64,000 bases of DNA from Desulfurococcaceae archaeon AG1 (GTDB lineage: Archaea > Thermoproteota > Thermoprotei_A > Sulfolobales > AG1): positions 1-64,000 of the forward strand of contig BEWT01000010.1 of NCBI GenBank assembly GCA_003116855.1, written 5' to 3'. Made by a program: the position numbers and the translations under genes. Below, piece after piece: positions 54,654 through 62,287 of the stretch (position 1 is its first letter; each line of letters begins with the position of its first letter). The notes below the pieces were generated by a model. The model did no database searches. It saw only the letters and a program-made list of their open reading frames with translations, and was not told the DNA's origin.

Positions 54654-54983
54654 ACAGACTCCACAGCATACTAGGCTTCATAAATATTATTTATTAAACA
54701 CCGCTAGAGCTTGGCGAATGCTTAATAAACCCCTAAAAGAGATAGCTATTGGAAAACCCTCTAATGATGTGTGTGGCGGTCTCTGAACAGTGATGTATTA
54801 GGAGCTCGCTGATCGTTTGTCTCCATGATTCCGAGGGTTTGTCTATGCTTCAAACATAGCATAGAATGCAACGGATAAATACACTTGGTATAATAAGCAC
54901 GTCGTTCAACAACGATTCGACGGGATCTTGATGTGGTTGAAGCTCCTGGATATGGGGGTTGTTTTCTTTTTGACATTAGTAGT
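54654..54983 (+). other. Intergenic stretch without a recognised gene
   Basis: About 330 bases between pus10 (divergent) and structured element B. AT-rich near the pus10 start (TAAATATTATTTATTAAAC, likely its promoter). The rest holds short frames with no family character and no tRNA. Confidence 0.35.
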
Positions 54984-55150
54984 AGGTATTTATAGGTTTT
55001 TGATTAATATTTGTTCTTGGTGATTATTTGATCTCGATAGTGACTCTGGATGGTGATGGGAGCAAAGCTCCAAGCCATCCAGAGGATGATCTATCAGTGG
55101 ATGGGGGTCAAGTTCTGTTTGGCTTGACAGAAGCCCATGAACCCATATGG
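54984..55150 (+). ncRNA. Structured element B: 5' module of the dispersed RNA family
   Basis: TATTTATAGG (about 54988-54997) lies about 25 bases before the TGATTATTTGATC block. A 10-base-pair stem CTCTGGATGG (55044-55053) with CCATCCAGAG (55075-55084) encloses GGAGC/GCTCC (55059-55063 with 55067-55071). A second stem GTCAAG (55107-55112) with CTTGAC (55123-55128) is closed by GGG/CCC. CCCATGAACCC at 55134-55144 is shared with element A; after that the copies diverge. The HAD gene starts about 60 bases later, so a leader function is possible. Confidence 0.5.
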
Positions 55151-55211
55151 TCGATCTACTATAGAATTGAAAAGGGCTAAAGGGTAATGGATAAAGGTGT
55201 AGGTGATCGTT

Positions 55212-55913
55212 GTGGGTCTTGCTAGAGATCTGATGGAACTTGGTGCAAAGGCGCTCTTCATAGATCTCGACATGACTCTTGTTGATACTGCTAGAGGCTT
55301 GATTATAGCTATGGATATGGTGAGGGGAGAATTCCCTCTAGAGATCCAGATGGACTCTGATACGAGAGCTGTAATGAAGTCCTATTACAATGGTAGCTTG
55401 ATAAAGATAAACGAGCCTATGAAGAGATGGATCTTCTGGAGATATGTGTGGATCAAATATCTCGAGAATAGGATCTACGGGATCCCGATGCCATGTTCAG
55501 AGGATTTCCTAAGAGAGAGTGCTGGTAGAATGATCACAGCGATAGTAACTGGTAGAGAGGTTGAGACCAGACTCTTCGTGGACGAGCTCAACAGCTATGG
55601 CTTCCCCCTAGATATGATTAGCGTCTACTCAACCGGAGACCTCGGATTCGGTGTGACAAAGAGAGAGCTCTATGAGCAGTTGGCAAGAAAATATGAGAGG
55701 CTCGGTATCCCGAGAAGCTCTATAGTTGTTATAAGCGACTCACCAAGGGATCTCCTGTTTGCCAACGAGACAGGGTTTAAAGCGATAGGCTATATACCTT
55801 TCGACGATAAAGAGGTGGAGGAGATGATATCCAGAGCATCCCATGGTCTTGTTCTCAGAACCCTCTGCCCGAACCATGGGCTCTTTAAAAAACCCGTTAT
55901 GGGGAATGTATAA
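55212..55913 (+). CDS. HAD-superfamily hydrolase
   Basis: About 233 residues with HAD motif I DLDMTLVDT near residue 18, motif II VTGRE near 113, a Lys in VTKRELYEQ near 155 and motif IV SDSPRDLLFANE near 178. A helical cap lies between motifs I and II. HAD enzymes are mostly phosphatases; the substrate here is not predictable. The GTG at 55212 follows AGGTGATC; the frame also opens at 55203. Structured element B lies immediately upstream. Confidence 0.85.
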   Translation: MGLARDLMELGAKALFIDLDMTLVDTARGLIIAMDMVRGEFPLEIQMDSDTRAVMKSYYNGSLIKINEPMKRWIFWRYVWIKYLENRIYGIPMPCSEDFLRESAGRMITAIVTGREVETRLFVDELNSYGFPLDMISVYSTGDLGFGVTKRELYEQLARKYERLGIPRSSIVVISDSPRDLLFANETGFKAIGYIPFDDKEVEEMISRASHGLVLRTLCPNHGLFKKPVMGNV

Positions 55914-55963
55914 AAAAGATAAGCATGATCTTATGAGGGGAGATGCCTCGATCTCTATGGTAT

Positions 55964-56431
55964 CTATAGCTCCTGTGTTCTGTTAGCATACCCGATTGAG
56001 TATTTCTTAGGCTTTAGGTTCTCGATGATATACTCTGTAGCCTTCCAAGGATCTGAGTGATCACCACACGTATATACATCTACCGTGGCATATGAATACT
56101 CTATCCATGTGTGTATAGCTATATGGCTCTCTGTTACAAGCGCTATCACAGAGACCCCTCCCTTCTTGCCGCCAAAGCTCCATGACTTTACCTCAACTAG
56201 GTGCATGTTAGCCTTCTTAGCAGCCTCTACTACTAGGTTTCTGAGGAACTCTTCGTCAGATATACGCGAGGGATCTGGGTCATATATGTTTGCGTATACG
56301 TGTTTACCAATGATTCTGGTGTCTTTATCCTCTAGAACAAGCTCTTGTTCTACAACGCCTCTATTTTCCTCCCCGGCGTTTTTCCCCATTTTTACCCGGT
56401 TTCCCTCCTTTTCCATTTTTATTAAAAACAT
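55964..56431 (-). CDS. speD: Pyruvoyl-dependent decarboxylase of the SpeD family (AdoMet or arginine decarboxylase)
   Basis: 155 residues. The chain self-cleaves at the Ser of VTESHIAIHTW near residue 97 to form the pyruvoyl group. GKHVYANIYDPD near 42, VKSWSFGGKKGGVSVIALV near 78 and ATVDVYTCGDHSDPW near 115 match the crenarchaeal group, in which one paralogue decarboxylates AdoMet and another arginine. The SWSFGGKKGG stretch resembles the arginine type, but this needs alignment. Feeds spermidine/agmatine synthesis, important in thermophiles. The N-terminal ~25 residues are extra and variable. Confidence 0.9.
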   Translation of the reverse strand: MFLIKMEKEGNRVKMGKNAGEENRGVVEQELVLEDKDTRIIGKHVYANIYDPDPSRISDEEFLRNLVVEAAKKANMHLVEVKSWSFGGKKGGVSVIALVTESHIAIHTWIEYSYATVDVYTCGDHSDPWKATEYIIENLKPKKYSIGYANRTQEL

Positions 56432-56543
56432 AACATGGAATTTAAGCTTAACTCTGGTTTTTCTGCCTTAACCATGAGAAGACCGAGAAATACCGGGCCG
56501 GCTTAAAAGAATATAAGCTCTCTCGCTACTGTGTTGGTGGGCT

Positions 56544-57230
56544 TTGGAGCAGGATTTCGTCACGGTTGTTGATCACCCGCTTGCAAAGGCTATTCTCACA
56601 TCCCTCAGAGATAGAAGAACTGACCAGATAGGCTTTAGAAAAGGCCTTGTGAGGCTTGGGAGAATAATTGGTATGGAGATGACCAAGCACCTAGATATCG
56701 AGAAGATCTATGTGGAGACTCCCTTAGGAGTTATGGCCGAGGGGATTAGGATACCTGATATGGAGCATGTAGTCATAATAAATATCCTCAGGGCTGCGAT
56801 GCCCATGGTTGAGGGGCTTATAAAGATATTCCCCAGCGCTAGGCAAGGGATTGTAAGTGCTAGGAGGGTTGAGGAGAAGGGTATGGGTGCTAACTACTCC
56901 TTCGACGTTGAGATACATTACATGAAGATCCCCAAGATCTATGAGAGGGACACATTGATAATGGTTGACCCAATGTTCGCTACAGGCTCTACAATGGTCT
57001 CTGTACTCGACAGGATCCTTAATATGGGTGCAAGGCCGAAGAGAATATTCTTCACAACAGCTATATCGACCAGAGTAGCTATTGATAGGTTGAGGAGCTT
57101 CTTGCTGGATAGAAAGCTTATAGAAAAGGCTAGGCTGTTCACAGTAGCAATAGATCCTGAGATTAACGATAAAGGATACATAGTACCCGGGCTGGGGGAT
57201 GCTGGAGACAGGGCCTTTGGATATGGCTAG
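56544..57230 (+). CDS. upp: Uracil phosphoribosyltransferase
   Basis: Salvages uracil to UMP using PRPP. 228 residues. VILRAAMP-like INILRAAMPMVEGLI near residue 74, the PRPP-binding loop VDPMFATGSTMVSVL near 140 and the uracil-binding C-terminus IVPGLGDAGDRAFG near 212 are diagnostic. The TTG start follows GGTGGGC. The next gene (coaBC) starts 72 bases downstream on the same strand with its own ribosome site. Confidence 0.96.
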   Translation: MEQDFVTVVDHPLAKAILTSLRDRRTDQIGFRKGLVRLGRIIGMEMTKHLDIEKIYVETPLGVMAEGIRIPDMEHVVIINILRAAMPMVEGLIKIFPSARQGIVSARRVEEKGMGANYSFDVEIHYMKIPKIYERDTLIMVDPMFATGSTMVSVLDRILNMGARPKRIFFTTAISTRVAIDRLRSFLLDRKLIEKARLFTVAIDPEINDKGYIVPGLGDAGDRAFGYG

Positions 57231-57302
57231 GGCTACTAACATATTTAGAACGAATAAGAGCCTCCTAACCCTATAGTTAGTGATCCGTCCGGGGTATTTT
57301 GC

Positions 57303-58553
57303 TTGGAGGCTGAGCACCCCTCGCGGGATATATTCGGGAGGTCGGCGAGGACTCTTCTAGAGCACCACATAATACTGGGGGTAACCTCAAGCATATCTCT
57401 ATATAGATCCCTGGATCTTGCTAGAGAGCTTATGAGAAGAGGTGCAGAGGTATACCCGGTAATCTCGCCTAAGGCCGCAAAACTAATATCCCCGGAGATG
57501 TGGAGATGGGCTACAGGGAATAAACCCTATGTGAGGTTCGGTGGAGAGCTTGGACATATAGCGCTTGCTAGAAGGGCTAGCGGTATGGTGATAGCACCTG
57601 CAACAGCTAATACTATTGCCAAGATAGCCTATGGAATAGCAGATACTAGTGTAACCCTCACTGCTCAAGTAATGATAGGGATGGGTAAAAGAGTGATCAT
57701 AGTTCCAGCTATGCACGAACCCATGTATAGATCAAAGCCTCTTGAAGAGGCTCTGAGGAGATGCGCCGAAATGGGTGTCTCCGTATTACCACCGGTTATA
57801 GAGGAGGGGAAGGCAAAGATCCCGAACATATCCTTCATAGCAGACAAGGTTGAGGCAACCATACTCAGGGGAGAGGATCTCAGGGGTGTAAAGATACTAG
57901 TCACCGCAGGACCTACCAGAGAGCATCTAGACCCTGTGAGGTTCTTAAGCAACCCCAGCAGCGGTAAAATGGGTGTAGCGATAGCCTCTGAGGCTTTCTA
58001 TAGGGGAGCATCACCAATACTAATACACGGCTCTGTATCTGTACCAATACCACCATGGCTCAGGACTATAGAGATAACAAGCACGGAAGAAATGCTAAGA
58101 GCCGTGGAAGCCTCTATAGAGAAAGAGAAACCAGAATCGATAGTGCTAGCGGCAGCCCCAGTGGATTTTAGATTCTCGGTGAAAGAGTCTCTTAAGATTC
58201 CTAGCGAGAAGGGGGCTCCTGAGGTAAAGCTAGAACTAACCCCAAAGATAGCTGAGTATGTGAGGAAAAAAGCCCCTAACTCCCTGATCATAGGGTTCGC
58301 TGCAGAGACGACGGATAGCGAGGAGGAGCTTGTTGAAAAAGCATATAGAAAGCTTAAGAAATACGGCTTTGACTATGTGATGGCAAACTATGTTGGAAAG
58401 CCCGGAACAGGGTTTGGTTACGATACTGACGAGGGGCTTATAATAGATTCTAGTGGAAAGATCCTGTTTAAGGGGTATATGCTCAAGCGGGAGTGGGCAA
58501 GGATAATAGTTGACATAATAGCCAGGGTTTCTGGACGCGGGAGAGAGATCTAA
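57303..58553 (+). CDS. coaBC: Bifunctional phosphopantothenoylcysteine decarboxylase/phosphopantothenate-cysteine ligase
   Basis: Two steps of coenzyme A synthesis in one protein of 416 residues. The N-terminal flavoprotein decarboxylase has GVTSSISLYRSLDLARELMRR-like text near 23, IAPATANTIAKIAYGIAD near 98, and the PAMHEPMY active-site motif near 138. The C-terminal ligase has LVTAGPTREHLDPVRFLSN near 200 and NPSSGKMG near 219. A TTG start gives an N-terminus about 20 residues longer than usual. Confidence 0.95.
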   Translation: MEAEHPSRDIFGRSARTLLEHHIILGVTSSISLYRSLDLARELMRRGAEVYPVISPKAAKLISPEMWRWATGNKPYVRFGGELGHIALARRASGMVIAPATANTIAKIAYGIADTSVTLTAQVMIGMGKRVIIVPAMHEPMYRSKPLEEALRRCAEMGVSVLPPVIEEGKAKIPNISFIADKVEATILRGEDLRGVKILVTAGPTREHLDPVRFLSNPSSGKMGVAIASEAFYRGASPILIHGSVSVPIPPWLRTIEITSTEEMLRAVEASIEKEKPESIVLAAAPVDFRFSVKESLKIPSEKGAPEVKLELTPKIAEYVRKKAPNSLIIGFAAETTDSEEELVEKAYRKLKKYGFDYVMANYVGKPGTGFGYDTDEGLIIDSSGKILFKGYMLKREWARIIVDIIARVSGRGREI

Positions 58554-58616
58554 ATATAGGATGAAAACAAACCGTGTAGCATATTATAGCCCATTAACAT
58601 GTACAGTGGTGATCCC

Positions 58617-59072
58617 ATGCAGTGTGTCGAAGAAGGCTCGCTAGCTCCTGACTTCGAGCTAGCAGACCAGGATGGAAAGATCTTCAGGTTATCAAGCATG
58701 AGGGGGAAGTATGTGGTGCTATACTTCTACCCCAAAGCAATGACCAGAGGATGCACTATAGAGGCTATAGAGTTTAGAGACTCCTACCAGAAGATCTTAT
58801 CGTTGGGGGCTGTTGTGGTTGGTGTCTCCAAAGATAGTATTGATAGTATAAAGAAGTTCTCCCAGAAATACGGATTGCCATTCACACTACTATCAGACCC
58901 AGAGGGGGTGGTTATCAAGCAATACTGCGTCCAAGGACCCTTTGGCCTTGCAAGGAGAGTTACTTTTCTAATCGATGATAAGGGTATTGTTAGGAAGAAA
59001 TGGAATAAGGTAAACCCTCTTGGACACGCGATGGAAGTTATAAAGGAGATCGAGGCTCTCAGGGGAGGCTAG
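58617..59072 (+). CDS. bcp: Peroxiredoxin, BCP/PrxQ type
   Basis: Reduces peroxides with a catalytic Cys. About 151 residues. APDFELADQDGKIFRLS near residue 10, YPKAMTRGCTIEAIEFRD near 42 with the peroxidatic Cys, and a second Cys in IKQYCVQGPFG near 102. The PxxxTxxC motif is intact. The ATG at 58617 follows GGTGATCCC; the frame opens at 58599. It is directly followed by a 76-residue zinc-finger gene with no gap. Fits an oxygen-exposed life style. Confidence 0.9.
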   Translation: MQCVEEGSLAPDFELADQDGKIFRLSSMRGKYVVLYFYPKAMTRGCTIEAIEFRDSYQKILSLGAVVVGVSKDSIDSIKKFSQKYGLPFTLLSDPEGVVIKQYCVQGPFGLARRVTFLIDDKGIVRKKWNKVNPLGHAMEVIKEIEALRGG

Positions 59073-59303
59073 ATGCCCAGATGCTCTGTCTGTGGTAAGG
59101 TTTTCCCTGAGGGGCAGGGGATCTATGTTAAAGTCCGTAACAAAGAGATCTTTTTCCACAAAAAGACATGCGCAACCAAGTTCCTGAGAGAGCTATTACC
59201 CCTCCTTGGGCAGGAGTGCATGGGAGCTGTTGAGAGTGTGCTTGATAGCTTCTCAAAGGCTATAGAGGAGAAGAAGAGGGAGAAGAGACTCCCCGGAACA
59301 TAG
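59073..59303 (+). CDS. Small zinc-finger protein, TRASH/L24e-like
   Basis: 76 residues. CSVCGKVFPEGQGIYV at the N-terminus and FHKKTCATKF near residue 28 form a CxxC...HxxxC zinc site like TRASH or L24e-type treble-clef fingers. The second half is helical and charged. The ATG abuts the stop of the peroxiredoxin gene, so both are translated from one message. TRASH domains often bind metals or act in metal sensing. Confidence 0.8.
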   Translation: MPRCSVCGKVFPEGQGIYVKVRNKEIFFHKKTCATKFLRELLPLLGQECMGAVESVLDSFSKAIEEKKREKRLPGT

Positions 59304-59350
59304 GATCCCTGTGTTAAAATCTTTTAAACCTCTTTATCTAAATTATTTAA

Positions 59351-62251
59351 ATGGCGGCATTGTTGCGGGCAATAACTAGAGCCAGTATGGATGAGGATAA
59401 TAATTGTCTAAGCGGTGAGGATCTAGAGATAGCCTCGATGCTACACCCAGCTGTACAGAAGCTCGTCTGTGAGAAGGGGTGGAGACAATTAACACCGATC
59501 CAGAGGAAAGCAATACCAAGGATACTCGCCGGCGATAATGTGTTAGCAATGGCTCCAACAGGCCATGGCAAGACAGAAGCGGCTTTACTCCCAGTCCTAT
59601 CCCAGATGCTCCAGATGAACAAGGATGGGAAGGGGATCTATGTTCTCTACATAACCCCCCTCAAGGCTCTCATAAACGACCTCACATTGAGGATCGAGTG
59701 GTGGGCCTCGAGACTCGGGTTCAACGTTGGTAGGAAACATGGAGACGTACCACAGATCGAGAGGATGAAGAGGCATAGAACAGTACCTGAGATCATGATA
59801 ACCACCCCTGAGAGCCTTGAAATAGACCTCGACTGGGCTACCAAGTTCAGAAAATACTACTCAACAGTATCTTGGGTTATAATAGATGAGGTTCACGAGC
59901 TCGTTGGTACTAAGAGGGGGGCTCAGCTAGCAGTCCTCCTCGAAAGGCTATATAATATGAGTGGTAGGGAGTTCCAAAGGATCCTGCTATCAGCCACTGT
60001 AGGAGATCCGGAGAAGGTTGCTAGATACTTCTCAGGATCCTCTCAAAGAAACATATCCATAGTTAAGGGCGGAGGTTATAAGGATCTAATGTTCTCTATA
60101 GTCTCTATAGATGAAAAGAACAACGACCCCATAGAGGGAGGCGTTAAGGAGCTTGCTAAAAGCATAGAGCCTCCTACGCTGGTCTTCACCAACAGCAGAT
60201 ATATCGCCGAGAGGATCTATGAGAGCCTTGAGAAAACAGGCTTCAAAAGAATGGCCGTACACCACTCATCAGTCTCACACGAGCTGAGAGAGAGCATAGA
60301 GGATGAGATGAGAAAAGGCAACATAGATGTGGTTATAGCGACAAAAACCCTAGAGCTAGGGATAGATGTTGGGTGTATAAACAAGGTTATAATGTTCAGA
60401 CCGCCCGGGCAGGTTGTCTCGCTCCTCCAGAGAGTCGGGAGATCTGGACATAGCGTTGATGAAGTGTCGAAGGGAGCGATAATAGCGCTCGACAACATGG
60501 ATATCCTGGTATCCGCATCCCTGATCTCTCTCTTAGCAGACGGGTATCTGGAGAAGCCCTACATGATCGAAAACCCCCTAGATGTGCTAGCAAGGGAGAT
60601 CGTTGGATGGGTGCTTAGGGGTGAGAATGTTAGCCTCGACACCATATATAGGGTTATTAGGAGGGCCTATCCATTCAGGAACCTTGAGTGGACAACCTTT
60701 GCAGAAGTGATCTCGGAGATGGTTAAGAACGGGATTCTGGAATACTCCGGCAGCAATACCATCAGGCTTGGTAAGAACTTCTTCAATATATGGCGGTTTG
60801 ATCAGAAGTGGAGGAGTTCTAGGATGTTTACAGAGTTCTTCACATTCATATCCGAAAGCACTATGTTCGCTGTGAGGAGCGGTGACAAGATCGTTGGCTA
60901 CCTAGACGATCAATATGTATTCAGGATCCTGAGGGTAGGCGATGTGATCAGGATAGGCGGGAGGCTGTGGAGGATCTCAAGGATAGATGAGGATAACATG
61001 ATTATAGATGTCTCGCCAACGGATGAGAGCAACAGCATGATCCCGCTGTGGAGAGGCGAATCCCCCACTAGGTCGAGAGCCGTTGCCGAGAAATTCTACG
61101 AGATGCTCTCAAACGGGTTCAACATTAACAACAACATACTTGATAAGGGATCGGTAAAACTTGTTGAGGGCGCTCTTGAGGAGATCAGATCCTGGTTTGT
61201 TAAAAACAAAATACCAATACCGTCTAGAGATACAGTGGTTATCGAGGATCTAGGCGAAGAGGAGGTTATGCTCTACCCATTCGGGGATAAGATGGCTGAG
61301 GCTGTGGGCTACCTCTTCCTCTACATCGCATCAAAGAAAGAGGGGATGGATGTTGGTGTGAGGGTAACCCCCTTCGGGATCTCGATCAAGGCTTCCAATA
61401 CTAGTCTTAGAACCATTCTTAAGGAGATAGGTTCGGGGGAGTATGTTGATGAGATTATGGGCGAGGCTCTCAAAAGAAGCCCCAAGCTATCTATAAAGGT
61501 AAAGGAGATCCAGCATAGCTTCGGCTATATGGGCAGGGTTCCTGAAGAAAGTGTGGTGTTTAAAGAAGCCGTGAGACAGATCCTAGAGGATCTCGAGTCA
61601 GAAGGAAGCGTCAGATCCTTCTTCGCAGGCTTGTCAAGCGGGGAGATAAAGATCTACATAGTACCCAAAAGAACCCCTCCATCACCTATATCGAAAAAGA
61701 TCCTATCGACTCCTCTTATCAGGCCATGGTTGAGAGATATATCATACATAGTTGCAAAGCTCCTCAAGGGCTTCGCAATGACAGTAACAGAGGTTGCCGA
61801 AGCTCTAGAGCTGCCTGAAAAGATCATCGAGAACAAGCTCAAGGAGATGAGGAAAGGAGGTCCATACAGGGCTATCCAGTTCAAAGACGTTGATACTGGT
61901 GAGTGGAGATGGGCTTTGGTAGAAGATCTCGAGGCTATATCGAAATCCCCAGAGTTCCAAGCGTGCTTCATGTCGAAGGGCATTTACGATCATATAGAAT
62001 GCTCGCTCAAATACGAGCCAGGATCTGCTCAGGTTAAGTTTGTTATAAAGACCAGCGATCTCGATGAGGGTATAAAGAGGATCCTTGAGAACATGTCAAC
62101 TGACGAGATCTATGAGGTGAGGGTGTCGCCAATAAGCGCTCTAGGACTTAGAGAGGCTTCCATCGCCTACTATAATGTTCCAAAAGAGGCCTTCCCATAT
62201 ATTGTTAAGAATGCCATAGCATATATAGAGAAGATGAGTACAAGTTACTAA
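59351..62251 (+). CDS. lhr: Lhr-type ATP-dependent DNA/RNA helicase
   Basis: 966 residues, superfamily 2. Q-like motif LTPIQRKAIPRIL near residue 47, Walker A APTGHGKTEAA near 68, Ib TTPESLE near 156, DEVH box IIDEVHELVG near 178, SAT motif LLSATVGDPEKVARYF near 215, motif V TKTLELGIDVG near 327 and motif VI RVGRSGHS near 355. The large C-terminal part (winged helix plus a beta-rich core) is typical of archaeal Lhr proteins in DNA repair or RNA remodelling. CTTTTAAACC lies about 25 bases before the ATG, so the mRNA may be leaderless. Confidence 0.94.
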   Translation: MAALLRAITRASMDEDNNCLSGEDLEIASMLHPAVQKLVCEKGWRQLTPIQRKAIPRILAGDNVLAMAPTGHGKTEAALLPVLSQMLQMNKDGKGIYVLYITPLKALINDLTLRIEWWASRLGFNVGRKHGDVPQIERMKRHRTVPEIMITTPESLEIDLDWATKFRKYYSTVSWVIIDEVHELVGTKRGAQLAVLLERLYNMSGREFQRILLSATVGDPEKVARYFSGSSQRNISIVKGGGYKDLMFSIVSIDEKNNDPIEGGVKELAKSIEPPTLVFTNSRYIAERIYESLEKTGFKRMAVHHSSVSHELRESIEDEMRKGNIDVVIATKTLELGIDVGCINKVIMFRPPGQVVSLLQRVGRSGHSVDEVSKGAIIALDNMDILVSASLISLLADGYLEKPYMIENPLDVLAREIVGWVLRGENVSLDTIYRVIRRAYPFRNLEWTTFAEVISEMVKNGILEYSGSNTIRLGKNFFNIWRFDQKWRSSRMFTEFFTFISESTMFAVRSGDKIVGYLDDQYVFRILRVGDVIRIGGRLWRISRIDEDNMIIDVSPTDESNSMIPLWRGESPTRSRAVAEKFYEMLSNGFNINNNILDKGSVKLVEGALEEIRSWFVKNKIPIPSRDTVVIEDLGEEEVMLYPFGDKMAEAVGYLFLYIASKKEGMDVGVRVTPFGISIKASNTSLRTILKEIGSGEYVDEIMGEALKRSPKLSIKVKEIQHSFGYMGRVPEESVVFKEAVRQILEDLESEGSVRSFFAGLSSGEIKIYIVPKRTPPSPISKKILSTPLIRPWLRDISYIVAKLLKGFAMTVTEVAEALELPEKIIENKLKEMRKGGPYRAIQFKDVDTGEWRWALVEDLEAISKSPEFQACFMSKGIYDHIECSLKYEPGSAQVKFVIKTSDLDEGIKRILENMSTDEIYEVRVSPISALGLREASIAYYNVPKEAFPYIVKNAIAYIEKMSTSY

Positions 62252-62287
62252 ACCGATCAGTGTTAAGAAGAAGGGTTTGTTTTAGAA

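Noticed and set aside
56724-57317. 197-residue minus-strand frame over upp
   Set aside because: Antisense to a clear uracil phosphoribosyltransferase; composition is rich in Tyr, Cys and His without any motif.
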